Source: Desulfobacter postgatei | Lineage (GTDB): Bacteria > Desulfobacterota > Desulfobacteria > Desulfobacterales > Desulfobacteraceae | Length of the DNA: 49,117 nucleotides | Direction: 5' to 3' | Assembly: GCA_002747145.1 (NCBI GenBank) | Contig: PDTI01000040.1 | Coordinates: 1-49,117, forward strand | Shown here: in pieces, positions 38,345 through 47,953 of the stretch | How the letters are laid out: every line of letters begins with the position of its first letter | Position numbering within the stretch: the stretch's first letter is position 1 | The notes under the pieces: generated by a model | Databases searched by the model: none | What the model was told of the DNA's origin: nothing | The model's input: the letters and a program-made list of their open reading frames with translations, nothing else | Made by a program: the position numbers and the translations under genes

Positions 38345-39346
38345 CTATTTTTTAAGCCCAAGCAAACGGCTTGTCACATCAACCGGAGCCACAATTTGTT
38401 TCTCCTTGATCATGATGCTTTCGGTCTGTTGCCATGCCTGGGTATTGATCATGCCGATTTTTGTCCGTTGATTCGGTTTAATCAACGGACGGGTGGCTTT
38501 AAGCTGTTTTTGGCGAATATCGTCTTGGGTGCCTTTATCCTTTTTTCTGATTTGGGCTAACACCTGGGCTTCATTGGCCGGATCCACGGCAAACTCCCAG
38601 GCCGCCAGCAGCGCCGCCATAAAGGCCTTTACCGTTTTTGGATGTTTTTTCATCATCGTGCCTGAGGTTACAACCGAGTTGGCCACAAAGGAAACACCGT
38701 AATCTGCAGGATTGAAAAAATTGACCTGTTCGCCTTCTGCCGTCAGCCTTTCTTCCAGAATAACCCCCTGGGAGTTTCGGTATACCGGCCATACATCGAC
38801 TTCCCTTTTTAAGAACGGCGTGAAATCAAACCTGACACTTGAGATGCGGACATCCTTTGACGTAAACCCAGCTTTGGCTAAAAGGGTATTCATGATGGTT
38901 TCATCATTCCCCCCGAATGTAACCCCGATATGCCGGCCCTTTAAATCGGAAAGATTCTTGATTTCAGGTTGGTCTGACCGGTAGATCCACTGCATGGGGT
39001 TGACCTGGAACAGCTGGGCCAGAACCACCACATCAGCCCCTTTTTCCAAAGCCCGGATAACCTGATCGGCAGATGCCACACCAAAGTGTGCATATCCCAG
39101 CTCAAGCTCTTTGATGGCATTTTTCCCGGCCCCACCTTCATTCACGCTGACATCCAGCCCTGCGTTTTTAAAGAAACCGCCGGTATCAGCAATAATGTCG
39201 CCGGCCACAGAGGTGTTGAACAGCCATTTTAGACGGTAATTAAGCGTATCATCTGCAAAGGCAGGGGTAAGGGTGGAAAAAAGCATCATGGAAAGGGCCA
39301 TGAGCCCTGCCCTGATCATGATGCTGGTTTTAATTTTCTGATTCAT
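38345..39346 (-). CDS. ABC transporter substrate-binding protein (NMT1/SsuA type)
   Basis: A 333-residue exported solute-binding protein with a signal peptide (about 5-30, ending PAFA-DD). The NMT1/THI5-like fold follows: YRLKWLFNTSVAGDIIADTG, FGVASADQVIRALEKGADVV and the second-lobe segment LKGRHIGVTFGGNDETI. Relatives bind sulfonates, nitrate, taurine, pyrimidine thiamin precursors or riboflavin, and the substrate cannot be chosen here. ATG 39346 with GGAGGAG seven bases before it is the start, rather than 39376. It overlaps the permease stop by 4 bp in an ATP-binding, permease, binding-protein operon. Confidence 0.9.
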   Translation of the reverse strand: MNQKIKTSIMIRAGLMALSMMLFSTLTPAFADDTLNYRLKWLFNTSVAGDIIADTGGFFKNAGLDVSVNEGGAGKNAIKELELGYAHFGVASADQVIRALEKGADVVVLAQLFQVNPMQWIYRSDQPEIKNLSDLKGRHIGVTFGGNDETIMNTLLAKAGFTSKDVRISSVRFDFTPFLKREVDVWPVYRNSQGVILEERLTAEGEQVNFFNPADYGVSFVANSVVTSGTMMKKHPKTVKAFMAALLAAWEFAVDPANEAQVLAQIRKKDKGTQDDIRQKQLKATRPLIKPNQRTKIGMINTQAWQQTESIMIKEKQIVAPVDVTSRLLGLKK

Positions 39347-40110
39347 ATCAAATCTCCTCCTTTGGGCGCAGACCATTTGGTTTTCATTTGTTCACCCACT
39401 GTTTCCAAAATACCCTGGTAAACCGAAATAATAATGCCGATGGCAAACAGGGCCACAAGAATCCGGGCAAGATCGCTCTGGTACAGGGCGATGCGTATAC
39501 TGTAACCAATGCCTTGATCTGCGGCAATAAACTCGGCCACAATGGTGCCCGCCATGGCCAGTGTGGCGGCGCCTGAAATCACTGTGGTCAGTTTGTTTAA
39601 ATTTTCAAAGGCCCGGATTTTAACTTCCAGCTGCCAGCGCATCCGGCCTGTGGCAATGTAAAAATGCTCAATATCCTTTATGGGCGAGGCCATGATCCCC
39701 AACACCGACAGGAGCAAAGGAAAATAACAGATCATGGAGGCAATGAGCAAACGGGATAAAAACCCGTCCCCCATGAGAATAAAAATGATCGGAGCCAGTG
39801 CCACAATGGGATAGGCCTGAATATTATAGGCCATGACCTTGATAAACGATCCTGCCCAGGATGATTTGCGGCCGATGATCCCCACAAAAAAGGCCATGAA
39901 AATGGAGATCATCTGCCCCAGTACCGTTACGGAAAGGGTGTTGAGCACGTTAAGGAAATAGCCGGCAAGCATCTGGTGTGCTGTATCAAAGATCAGCACT
40001 AAACCGGGGATAACATAATTGGACAGGCCGGCGACATGTTTGACGGCTAAAAGGCCGGAAACGCCTAAACAATAGACAATCAGAAACTGGTAGATCCGTC
40101 TAAACAGCAT
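39343..40110 (-). CDS. ABC transporter permease (SsuC/TauC type)
   Basis: A 255-residue inner-membrane permease with about six membrane helices. It has the conserved cytoplasmic loop that contacts the ATPase, here LAMAGTIVAEFIAADQGIGY, where family members read VAE....GLG. It works with the flanking ATPase and binding-protein genes in high-affinity uptake. It overlaps the ATPase gene by 11 bp and the binding protein by 4 bp. Confidence 0.88.
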   Translation of the reverse strand: MLFRRIYQFLIVYCLGVSGLLAVKHVAGLSNYVIPGLVLIFDTAHQMLAGYFLNVLNTLSVTVLGQMISIFMAFFVGIIGRKSSWAGSFIKVMAYNIQAYPIVALAPIIFILMGDGFLSRLLIASMICYFPLLLSVLGIMASPIKDIEHFYIATGRMRWQLEVKIRAFENLNKLTTVISGAATLAMAGTIVAEFIAADQGIGYSIRIALYQSDLARILVALFAIGIIISVYQGILETVGEQMKTKWSAPKGGDLI

Positions 40111-40795
40111 TCATAATCTCCAGCATGGACCGGTTAATGGCCTGGGGATCGGCCGTATATCCTGTTTCATAATTCTGCCCCTGCACAACGACGGCGCTTT
40201 TGTTTTTCCCGGGCCTGCTTAACACCAGGATCTCTTTGCAGAATCGTGCCACTTCCATGAGATTGTGGGAAATATAGAGAAACATCTTGGCAGGAAACAT
40301 CTCTTTTATGGCCAGGATAATGGTTTCCCGCAAGGCTTCATCCACATTGGCAAGACTTTCGTCCAAAATCAGCAAATCAAAATCCTGGATAAGATAACGG
40401 ATAAGGTTCATCCGGTTCTGCTGGCCCATGGATAACTGGGAGAATCGTGATGCCAAAAAAGCGTCCACTTTGAAAAGTGTAACAAGTTCCTTTTTAAGAT
40501 CTGAATTTTTCGGGGGACACACCTTGTCAAGGTGGCTGCCGGTGCTGGCCCAGCCGGGCAGGCGTTCCTGGTTGTAAGAATACAAAATGGTGCCAATCCC
40601 TTCATAAATCAAGGCATTAGCCCCCAGGCCGCTGCTGCCCCCGGCAAGAATTCTGGCAAAGGACGTTTTCCCCACGCCTGATGGCCCGAAAACAGCATTA
40701 AATCCCGGTGCGGTCATTGAAAAATTAAGATTTTCCAGGACCGGCTTGTCTGCCGCCGGGTAGGTGAAGGTCAGGCCTTTGCATTCAAACCGCAT
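40100..40795 (-). CDS. ABC transporter ATP-binding protein
   Basis: A 231-residue ATPase of the NrtD/SsuB group. Walker A is FGPSGVGKTS, the signature motif is LSMGQQNRMN (a variant of LSGGQ), Walker B is LLILDESLANVD and the switch His is in YISHNLMEV. It is shorter than most SsuB proteins. Walker B is followed by ESLAN, where most members have EPFGAL. It is first in the operon. Confidence 0.9.
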   Translation of the reverse strand: MRFECKGLTFTYPAADKPVLENLNFSMTAPGFNAVFGPSGVGKTSFARILAGGSSGLGANALIYEGIGTILYSYNQERLPGWASTGSHLDKVCPPKNSDLKKELVTLFKVDAFLASRFSQLSMGQQNRMNLIRYLIQDFDLLILDESLANVDEALRETIILAIKEMFPAKMFLYISHNLMEVARFCKEILVLSRPGKNKSAVVVQGQNYETGYTADPQAINRSMLEIMNAV

Positions 40796-41001
40796 ATCCT
40801 TCTCCGATGGGGTATAGGAACATTACATTAACTCGTTAACACTACAGCGACCCTTGAATGTCTAATTCTTTAGCCAGAGCCATTTTTTTTCTATGACGTT
40901 CAAACGCAATATCATTACGTTTGAGATGGTGTCATTTTAACTGGCTAATCCATACCGGGTCTGGTGTGAAAAATCAACTTTAAAGGGTAAGTCCGGACCG
41001 G
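40796..41001. other. Upstream region of the ABC operon
   Basis: No gene was found. CAAACGCAATATCATTACGTTTG at 40901-40923 is an imperfect palindrome (CAAACG...CGTTTG) about 110 bp before the ATPase start and could be an operator. No riboswitch consensus was recognised. Confidence 0.4.
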
Positions 41002-41082
41002 TTTTAATATGCGTCCTTTGGCGTAACGCCGAGGGTGACTTAAAAGACAAGTAGATGGGCGATTTTATTTTGATCATGGGCC
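41002..41082. repeat. Family B repeat, right half
   Basis: Nearly identical to the right half of the copy at 3181-3338, from TTTGGCGTAACGCC through GATCATGGGCC. The left half is missing. It is joined directly to a family A left end. Confidence 0.8.
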
Positions 41083-41122
41083 TAAGAGCGTGTTTGATAA
41101 TTGATGAATCGGCTGCAATCTC
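41083..41122. repeat. Family A repeat, left end only
   Basis: TAAGAGCGTGTTTGATAATT and the following TGATGAATCGGCTGCAATC, then unrelated sequence. It begins on the last base of the family B end, and the hybrid kinase stop follows 19 bp later. Confidence 0.8.
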
Positions 41123-41140
41123 CAGCGATCTGGGGCAGAT

Positions 41141-43132
41141 TTAATTGTAACCATGGGTCTTGTCTTGGCCTCTCACAACCCATTTTCGCAAAGTATCAAA
41201 TAAAAACTGCGGTTCAATGGGCTTGGGAATATGCGCCACCATGCCGGCTCTCATGCACCGTTCTTTATCTTCAGCCGTTGCATTGGCTGTCATGGCAATA
41301 ATGGGAGGATGATTGCAGTCCGAAGATTCAAGAATGGCTGCCGTCGCTTCAAACCCATCCATTTCAGGCATTTGAATGTCCATTAGAATACAGTTGAAAT
41401 CATTTTTATGATTGATGGCCACCGCATCCCTGCCGTTATCAGCGATGGTCACTTCAATACCGGCCTTGATTAAAAATTGTTCTGCCACTTTCTGATTAAT
41501 GGCATTATCTTCCACCAATAAGATTTTTGCGCCTGTTAATCCCTGCAACGGTTCAATGGTCCATTGCCCGTCCCTGCACCGGTGTTTTCCAAGATTGCTG
41601 TCACCCGCAAAAGCGGATCTAACAGTATCCAGAAGCGTTGAGGGTGTGAACGGCTTTTCAAGAAAACCGTCAATATTCAGTTCATTTGCTGTCCGAATAA
41701 TTTTCTCTTTTTCATAAATCGGCGTCATGAGAATTGTGGGCAGTTTTGGGATGCCGGCCAATGCGTGAATCTGTTTTATGGTTTCGATGCCATCCATTCC
41801 CGGCATGTTGGAATCAATTAAAATAAGATGAAAAAAATTTTCTGTGGATTCTTCCCCCAGAACTTTAATGGCAAGCTCTCCGGATTTAACGCAGACCGGC
41901 CTGAATGAAAATGAGCTTAAGGCCTCAAAAAGCATTTGCCGTGTACTGCAAACATCCTCCACAACAAGGATTTTTAGATTTGAAGGGTTGGCCGGCAGAC
42001 ACCCTTGGACGTATGATTGATCCGGTTTAAGCACCACAAAAAAACTAAACAGGCTGCCTTGCCCGGGTGTGCTCCGGCATGTAATCTTACCACCCATCAA
42101 TTTGATCAGATTTTTTGAAATTGCCAGACCAAGACCACTGCCCCCATACTTCCGCGTGGTAGAACTGTCCGTTTGAATGAAGGCATCAAAAACAGTGGGC
42201 AGTTGCTCAGGGGGGATACCGATACCGGTATCCTTGATGCTTATCTTCAACTCAATGGACTGATCGGTTTTATTTTGAGTGCCAATGGTTACGACCACCT
42301 CACCTCTTTGGGTGAATTTGACGGCATTGGAGGTCAGGTTGAGCAGAACCTGCACCAATCGCAGCGGATCACCAATCAAGTTCACCGGTGTGTCGGCAGC
42401 GATGTCAAACAGAAGTTCCAATCCTTTTTCATGGGCCTTCATTGCAATCATGTTGCTCAAATTTGCCAGCACATCATCCAGGCAAAAGGGAAGCGACTCC
42501 AGTTCTATTTTGCCGGCTTCAATTTTAGAAAAATCCAATATGTCATTAATGATATTCAATAACAAATGGGAGGAGTCATAAATTTTTTCTATGTAATCAC
42601 GCTGTTCATCGTTCAGCTGTGTGTCCAGACACAGGTGGGACAATCCAATAACGGCATTGATAGGCGTACGGATTTCATGGCTCATATTGGCCAGAAAACG
42701 GCTTTTCATGGTATTGGCTATCTCCGAATTTTTTGCTGCTTTCTTCAGTTTTTCTTCTCTTAATTCAATCTGGCGAATCATCCAGTTCATGTTGCGCATT
42801 AAAAGCCGTATTTCATTTTCACTTTCCGGTTCATTGGGTTCGTTTGGAAGTGGAAAATAATTATAATCCCCTTTCCTGATTAATTGGCAGATGCCCAATA
42901 TTTGATTCAATTGTCCTAAAAACAACCATCTGAATCCAATGATATATGGACTGAAAATTGGCAGCAGGATGGCCAGTGTAATGCACAGCACCATGGCACT
43001 CTGGAATGCCTCAGCATAAAAAATATCTGTGTCGCCGACAAACCACATCATGACGATGATGGGAAGGAAAGTATAAAGTGTCAGGATAAATCGCAGTTTG
43101 GTTTTAACTTTAAACATCAATAATGCTCTCAT
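41141..43132 (-). CDS. Membrane hybrid histidine kinase with two receiver domains
   Basis: A 663-residue sensor. Two membrane helices (about 13-28 and 43-65) flank a very short periplasmic loop, so there is no large external sensor domain. A HAMP-like linker, the phospho-acceptor His in FLANMSHEIRTPINAVIG, and an ATPase with DTGIGIPPEQL and GGSGLGLAI follow. Two receiver domains come next: the first has LILIDSNMPGMDG, the second VEDNAINQKV and LMDIQMPEMDG, each with its Asp. There is no Hpt domain and no output domain. No partner gene is adjacent, so its pathway is unknown. Confidence 0.92.
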   Translation of the reverse strand: MRALLMFKVKTKLRFILTLYTFLPIIVMMWFVGDTDIFYAEAFQSAMVLCITLAILLPIFSPYIIGFRWLFLGQLNQILGICQLIRKGDYNYFPLPNEPNEPESENEIRLLMRNMNWMIRQIELREEKLKKAAKNSEIANTMKSRFLANMSHEIRTPINAVIGLSHLCLDTQLNDEQRDYIEKIYDSSHLLLNIINDILDFSKIEAGKIELESLPFCLDDVLANLSNMIAMKAHEKGLELLFDIAADTPVNLIGDPLRLVQVLLNLTSNAVKFTQRGEVVVTIGTQNKTDQSIELKISIKDTGIGIPPEQLPTVFDAFIQTDSSTTRKYGGSGLGLAISKNLIKLMGGKITCRSTPGQGSLFSFFVVLKPDQSYVQGCLPANPSNLKILVVEDVCSTRQMLFEALSSFSFRPVCVKSGELAIKVLGEESTENFFHLILIDSNMPGMDGIETIKQIHALAGIPKLPTILMTPIYEKEKIIRTANELNIDGFLEKPFTPSTLLDTVRSAFAGDSNLGKHRCRDGQWTIEPLQGLTGAKILLVEDNAINQKVAEQFLIKAGIEVTIADNGRDAVAINHKNDFNCILMDIQMPEMDGFEATAAILESSDCNHPPIIAMTANATAEDKERCMRAGMVAHIPKPIEPQFLFDTLRKWVVRGQDKTHGYN

Positions 43133-43214
43133 ATGTTATGAATAGAGTGGCAACCACAAGAAATTGTTAATTTTATCAAATCTTCTTAGCCGAGTCAAAA
43201 AAGAATATCCCCAG

Positions 43215-43294
43215 GCAGGGTGAATTTACCCTGCTGATGCCCAGCCCTGCTATTGCCATCCTAAGTCTAATCTGATAAAAGCATGTATTTTATC
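43215..43294. promoter_or_regulatory. Two small dyads upstream of the penicillin-binding protein gene
   Basis: GCAGGGT/ACCCTGC at 43215-43234 and GATAAAA/TTTTATC at 43274-43294 lie in the divergent gap between the hybrid kinase and PBP1A. The function is unproven. They could be operator or transcript hairpins. Confidence 0.3.
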
Positions 43295-43320
43295 AAAGTA
43301 GAACAGTCTTTCGGAACCTT

Positions 43321-45726
43321 ATGATAAAACAACAAAGCCGCATACAGATCCTGAAGAAACGAAGCAAGAAAAAAGAAAAAAGCATATGGGTTTCCCTTTT
43401 CATGTGGATTTTTATCCTGTTACTCCTTGCTGGTATTGCCGGGTGTGCAGCCATTACCGCCGGATTTTTCTATCTGACCCAGGATCTTCCCCAGATCAAT
43501 ACCCTCAATGATTACCGCCCGGCGATCGTGACCAATGTTTTTTCCGATGACGGCAGAAAAATCGGTGAGTTTTACAAAGAACGCAGAATCGTTATCCCCT
43601 TGTCCGACATGCCTGACAATTTGATCAATGCGTTTGTGGCAGCCGAAGACTCCCGTTTCCGGGAACATCCCGGCATTGATATAAAATCCATTATCAGGGC
43701 ATTTATAAAAAATTTTAAGGCTGGCACCATTGTCCAAGGTGGTTCCACCATCACCCAGCAGGTGACCAAATCGTTTCTTCTTACCCCTGAAAAAACGTAT
43801 GAACGCAAGTTTAAAGAGGCCATTCTGGCCTACAAAATTGAAAAAAAGCTTTCCAAAGATGATATTTTATTCCTTTATTTGAACCAGATCTACCTGGGAC
43901 ACGGCGCCTATGGTGTTGAAGCGGCGTCTGAAAATTACTTCGGAAAACATGCCAAGGAGCTGACCCTGGCTGAATGTGCCATGCTGGCAGGGCTGCCCCA
44001 GGCACCCAGCCGATACAGTCCATTTCATCATCCTGAACTGGCCAGGCAGCGTCAGATTTATACCCTGAACCGCATGAAAGAAGAAGGCATGATCTCCAAC
44101 CTGGAGGCCACTGAAGCCATGGGAGCTAAACTGGATATCAAGCCCCGGAAAAACTGGTTCATCGAACGGGTTCCTTGGTACACCGAACATGTCCGACGGT
44201 ATGTTGAAAAAAAATACGGCACACAGATGCTTTATACCCAGGGATTGAGCATTCATACTGCAGTAAACATTGAATTGCAGAAAATAGCCCAGGCCGCAGT
44301 CAATCAAGGCCTGTCAGACTTGGATCAACGCTGCGGATACCGCGGCCCTGTAAAAAATATACCAGCGCTTCAGGTGGAGGACTTCAGCCACTCCATTGCC
44401 GAAGAACTGAACGGCAGCCGCCCGGTCAAGGGGAAGGTCTATAAAGGGGTTACCCTGAAGGTGGACGATCACAACAAGGTTGTCCATGTAAGGGTTGGCA
44501 ATGTCACAGGCATCATCCGGTTAGCCACCATGGCGTGGGCCAGAAAGCCAAACCCTAAAATATCTTATAAAAAGGCCAGGATCAAAAAACCTTCCCAGGC
44601 TTTAAAAACAGGGGATATCATCTATGTGAAAGTGCTTGAGGGGATGACAGGGGAAAAGGCGTATGAATTTACTTTATATCAGGAACCCATTGCACAGTCT
44701 GCCCTTCTGAGCATTGAGGCTGAAACCGGACATGTTAAAACGATGATCGGTGGAAGGGATTTCAAGAATTCCCAGTTCAACCGGGCTGTTCAGTCAAGGC
44801 GCCAGCCCGGCTCTGCGTTTAAGCCAATTCTGTATGCAGCAGCCCTTGATAAAGGCTATACACCGGCTACTATTATCATGGACTCCCCCGTGGTATATGA
44901 AGACAAGTTGAATGACAGGGTGTGGAAACCCAATAACTATGCACATAAATTTTATGGCCCTACTTTGTTTCGCCAGGCCCTGATCAAATCCAGAAACATT
45001 GTCACCATCAAAATCCTCCAGGATATCGGCATAGATTATCTCATCAGTTATGCAAGAAAGCTTGGAATCACCTCTTCCTTCCCCCGGGATCTATCCATAG
45101 CCCTTGGGTCTTCAGGGGTTTCTTTGTTCGAATTAACCAAGGCGTATTCAGTATTTTCCAATCTGGGCTACTTGATTGAGCCGGTATTTATCACTAAAAT
45201 TTATGACCGGGATAATACGCTTCTGGAATCTCCCAAACTGATCCGTAAAAAGGTCATCGATATGGGCACGGCCTATCTCATGACAAATCTGCTTGAGGGC
45301 GTGGTACAGGCCGGCACCGGCCAGAGGGTTAAGGCCCTGAACCGGCCTGCGGCAGGTAAAACAGGCACCACCAATGATCTGCACGATGCCTGGTTCATGG
45401 GATTTACCCCCAGGTACACCACTGGCGTATGGGTGGGGCTTGACCAGAGCGCCCCCATCGGCAGGGGAGAAACAGGCTCCCGGGCTGCAAGCCCCATTTG
45501 GCTGGATTACATGCAGCATGCCCTGGAAGGTAAATCTGTTCGGGAATTCACAGTACCCGAAGGTATCATCCGCGTTAAATTAGACGCAGAAACCGGGCTG
45601 TTGCCCATTGCCCAAAGCAAAAACACCATTTTTGAATGCTTTAAGGAAGGCACGGAACCGACGCAACATACCCCAAGGCCGGATGAGGTTTTGGGTATAG
45701 AAGAGTTGTTCAAGGAAGGTTTTTAG
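43321..45726 (+). CDS. mrcA: Penicillin-binding protein 1A
   Basis: An 801-residue bifunctional peptidoglycan synthase. One N-terminal membrane helix (about 22-48) is followed by the GT51 transglycosylase domain with EDSRFREHPGID, GGSTITQQVTK and YLNQIYLGHGAYG. An OB-like insert precedes the transpeptidase domain with the active Ser in QPGSAFKP (SxxK), SRN and KTGTTNDLHDAW. It polymerises and crosslinks glycan strands on the outer face of the inner membrane. The Shine-Dalgarno site is weak. Confidence 0.95.
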   Translation: MIKQQSRIQILKKRSKKKEKSIWVSLFMWIFILLLLAGIAGCAAITAGFFYLTQDLPQINTLNDYRPAIVTNVFSDDGRKIGEFYKERRIVIPLSDMPDNLINAFVAAEDSRFREHPGIDIKSIIRAFIKNFKAGTIVQGGSTITQQVTKSFLLTPEKTYERKFKEAILAYKIEKKLSKDDILFLYLNQIYLGHGAYGVEAASENYFGKHAKELTLAECAMLAGLPQAPSRYSPFHHPELARQRQIYTLNRMKEEGMISNLEATEAMGAKLDIKPRKNWFIERVPWYTEHVRRYVEKKYGTQMLYTQGLSIHTAVNIELQKIAQAAVNQGLSDLDQRCGYRGPVKNIPALQVEDFSHSIAEELNGSRPVKGKVYKGVTLKVDDHNKVVHVRVGNVTGIIRLATMAWARKPNPKISYKKARIKKPSQALKTGDIIYVKVLEGMTGEKAYEFTLYQEPIAQSALLSIEAETGHVKTMIGGRDFKNSQFNRAVQSRRQPGSAFKPILYAAALDKGYTPATIIMDSPVVYEDKLNDRVWKPNNYAHKFYGPTLFRQALIKSRNIVTIKILQDIGIDYLISYARKLGITSSFPRDLSIALGSSGVSLFELTKAYSVFSNLGYLIEPVFITKIYDRDNTLLESPKLIRKKVIDMGTAYLMTNLLEGVVQAGTGQRVKALNRPAAGKTGTTNDLHDAWFMGFTPRYTTGVWVGLDQSAPIGRGETGSRAASPIWLDYMQHALEGKSVREFTVPEGIIRVKLDAETGLLPIAQSKNTIFECFKEGTEPTQHTPRPDEVLGIEELFKEGF

Positions 45727-45772
45727 GGGCTGGGAAAAAGTCAACCATCTACAATGAAAAAGCTGGGATTCA

Positions 45773-47251
45773 ATGAAAATGTCTGTGGTTGAATTGCTTA
45801 AAAAGGCAGTCGCCTGCCATCACGCAGGCAAGTTACAAGAGGCTGAGCAAAAGTATCGTCAGATACTTGACCAGGTTCCTGATCATCCTGATGCCACTCA
45901 TTTTATGGGTGTGCTGGCCTACAATACCGGGAAAAACGACCTGGCCGTTACCTATCTTAAAAAAGCCATAGAAATGATGCCGTCAAATGCCGGATGCTTT
46001 AATAACATGGGCAATGTGTTTCAACAGCAGGAAAGATACCAGGAGTCGGTGAAGTGGTATGAGATGGCTGTTAGAATAAATCCAGCGCATAAAATGGCCC
46101 ACAATAATATTGCTGTGGCGTATTTTAATCTTGGCAATCTGGACAAGGCTCTTATCTCTGTTGAAGCTGCCCTGGATCTGGATCCGGGATATGCCGATGC
46201 CCATAATAACCGCGGTGAAATTCTCAGGGCCATGGGGGACAATGACAGGGCCCTTGTTGCCATTGAAAAGGCAATTTCTCTTGCGCCTGACATGGTTAAC
46301 GCACACTGGAACCGTGCCCTGATCCTGCTGTCAAAGGCAGATTTTCAAAATGGATGGCCCGCATATGAGTGGAGATGGCGTCGCCCAACGACCCCCAACA
46401 GAGTCTTTGCCCATGGCGCTGCCTGGCAAGGGCAGGATATTAAAGGGAAAGTTTTGTTTGTTTATGAGGAGCAGGGACTGGGTGATACCTTGCAGTTCAT
46501 CCGCTACCTTCCTTTGCTCCAGGATTTGGGTGCCCGGGTGATTTTTGAAACAAGCCCTGCCCTGATCCGGCTGGTGGCGGAAAATCGGCTATACGACAGG
46601 CTTCTTGTGGGGTTAAGCAAAATGGATACCCGGCCTGTGGACAGGTTTGATTTTCATGTTCCGTTATTATCACTGCCCTATTTATTAAAAACTGAAATAG
46701 AAACCATTCCTGATAAGATTCCGTACCTGACTGCGGATCCGGCGCTTTGCGGTATCTGGAACAACAGGATGGGCACCACTGATTCATTTAAAGTTGGTCT
46801 TGTCTGGGCCGGCCGGCCGGAGCATCAAAATGACGGCAACCGTTCCATCCATTTAAGCATGTTTGAAAGGTTTAGCAGAATAAAAAGGGTGTGCTTTTAC
46901 AGCCTTCAAAAGGAAAAACATGAAAAATGGACCGACATGGACAGTCTGACCTTCTTTGAAAAGGATCTAGGCCCCGAAATTTCAGATTTTGCTGATACTG
47001 CGGCCATTATGGAAAATCTGGATCTACTTATATCTGTGGACACGTCAGTGGTGCACCTGGCAGGTGCTTTGGGAAAACCTGTATGGACACTACTTCCCTT
47101 TGCGCCCGACTTTCGCTGGCTGCTTGACCGTGATGACTGCCCCTGGTATCCGAGCATGCGGCTGTTCAGACAAGACTCTTCTAAAGAATGGGCGCCTGTT
47201 CTTGAACAAGTCGCCTGTGCGCTTGAACAGAAAGCGGTTTGTAGAGATTAA
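45773..47251 (+). CDS. TPR protein with glycosyltransferase (GT9-like) C-terminal domain
   Basis: A 492-residue protein with about five or six tetratricopeptide repeats over residues 1-185 (for example AVACHHAGKLQEAEQKYRQI and EAALDLDPGYADAHNNRGEI). A Rossmann-like domain follows, with EEQGLGDTLQFIRYLPLL and the C-terminal segment DTSVVHLAGALGKPVWTLLP then CPWYPSMRLFRQ. That C-terminal pattern is shared with heptosyltransferase-like TPR proteins, often annotated as O-linked GlcNAc transferase-like. The acceptor is unknown. It lies 46 bp after PBP1A and may be cotranscribed with it. Confidence 0.8.
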   Translation: MKMSVVELLKKAVACHHAGKLQEAEQKYRQILDQVPDHPDATHFMGVLAYNTGKNDLAVTYLKKAIEMMPSNAGCFNNMGNVFQQQERYQESVKWYEMAVRINPAHKMAHNNIAVAYFNLGNLDKALISVEAALDLDPGYADAHNNRGEILRAMGDNDRALVAIEKAISLAPDMVNAHWNRALILLSKADFQNGWPAYEWRWRRPTTPNRVFAHGAAWQGQDIKGKVLFVYEEQGLGDTLQFIRYLPLLQDLGARVIFETSPALIRLVAENRLYDRLLVGLSKMDTRPVDRFDFHVPLLSLPYLLKTEIETIPDKIPYLTADPALCGIWNNRMGTTDSFKVGLVWAGRPEHQNDGNRSIHLSMFERFSRIKRVCFYSLQKEKHEKWTDMDSLTFFEKDLGPEISDFADTAAIMENLDLLISVDTSVVHLAGALGKPVWTLLPFAPDFRWLLDRDDCPWYPSMRLFRQDSSKEWAPVLEQVACALEQKAVCRD

Positions 47252-47407
47252 GGGTTCACTCAAAAATAAATTACCAATTTTGGTGGTCAAGTCACCAGGC
47301 CTGCAAGGCGTGAAAATGCATGCATATCGGGATACGCCGAATTTTTACAACCCAGCAGGGCTGATAGAATTAGCCTTCAAAATGTAAAGTTATTTTGACC
47401 ATGGGCC
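47252..47407. other. Stretch between the TPR gene and the family A element
   Basis: No gene is supported. TTATTTTGACCATGGGCC just before 47408 looks like a decayed family B right end, repeating the B-then-A junction at 41082. Confidence 0.5.
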
Positions 47408-47469
47408 TAAGAGCGTGTTTGATAATTGATGAATCGGCTGCAATCCCCTAATTACCAAACAAGCTCTTA
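47408..47469. repeat. Family A repeat, 62-bp internally deleted form
   Basis: Both ends are present: TAAGAGCGTGTTTGATAATT and AATTACCAAACAAGCTCTTA, with only GATGAATCGGCTGCAATCCC-type sequence between them. About 105 bp of the interior seen at 8621 is gone. Confidence 0.85.
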
Positions 47470-47498
47470 CAAAAAACGAATTTAAATCAAAAAAACAG

Positions 47499-47525
47499 TT
47501 GACAAAAAATCTTAGAATGTATAGG
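47499..47525 (+). promoter_or_regulatory. Probable promoter of the tRNA-Lys/tRNA-Glu operon
   Basis: TTGACA (47499-47504) with TATAGG at 47520-47525, a short 15-bp spacer, 25 bp before tRNA-Lys. Confidence 0.55.
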
Positions 47526-47550
47526 TTCTTCCTGTTTTTGCCATAGCCAA

Positions 47551-47626
47551 GGGCCGTTAACTCAGTTGGCAGAGTATCTGCCTTTTAAGCAGAGAGTCGC
47601 TGGTTCGAGCCCAGCACGGCCCACCA
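47551..47626 (+). tRNA. tRNA-Lys (anticodon UUU)
   Basis: A 76-nt cloverleaf with acceptor arms GGGCCGT/ACGGCCC, anticodon loop CTTTTAA giving UUU, T-arm TGGTTCGAGCCCA and an encoded CCA. Confidence 0.95.
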
Positions 47627-47652
47627 CTTAATGAGTGAAGATTAAGTTCAGT

Positions 47653-47730
47653 GTCCCCATCGTCTAGCCAGGTCCAGGACACAGGCCTTTCACGCCTGCG
47701 ACAGGGGTTCGAATCCCCTTGGGGACGCCA
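47653..47730 (+). tRNA. tRNA-Glu (anticodon UUC)
   Basis: A 78-nt cloverleaf with acceptor arms GTCCCCA/TGGGGAC, anticodon loop CTTTCAC giving UUC, T-arm GGGGTTCGAATCCCC and an encoded CCA. Mobile-element debris begins within about 220 bp downstream, as at many tRNA integration sites. Confidence 0.93.
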
Positions 47731-47953
47731 ATTTTACCCCAGTAAAAGGAACCGTGATGCCTTTGAGTAGCAATGACCTGCTCCAAGGCCTTTTTGGTCT
47801 TTGGGGAAAGCTCTATCTCTTTGAACAATCTATTGAAAACCATTTTTAACCCAAGTTTTCGATTATAAATTATATCTATTTGTAATCAGTTTGAATATTA
47901 TCTTCAAAACATCTTAATTATGGCACTACTTTTGTTTAAAAATAGCGTAACTA

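Noticed and set aside
40796-41001. TPP or other riboswitch before the NMT1-type ABC operon
   Set aside because: No thi-box (CTGAGA / ACCTGA pattern) or other riboswitch consensus found; only a small palindrome.
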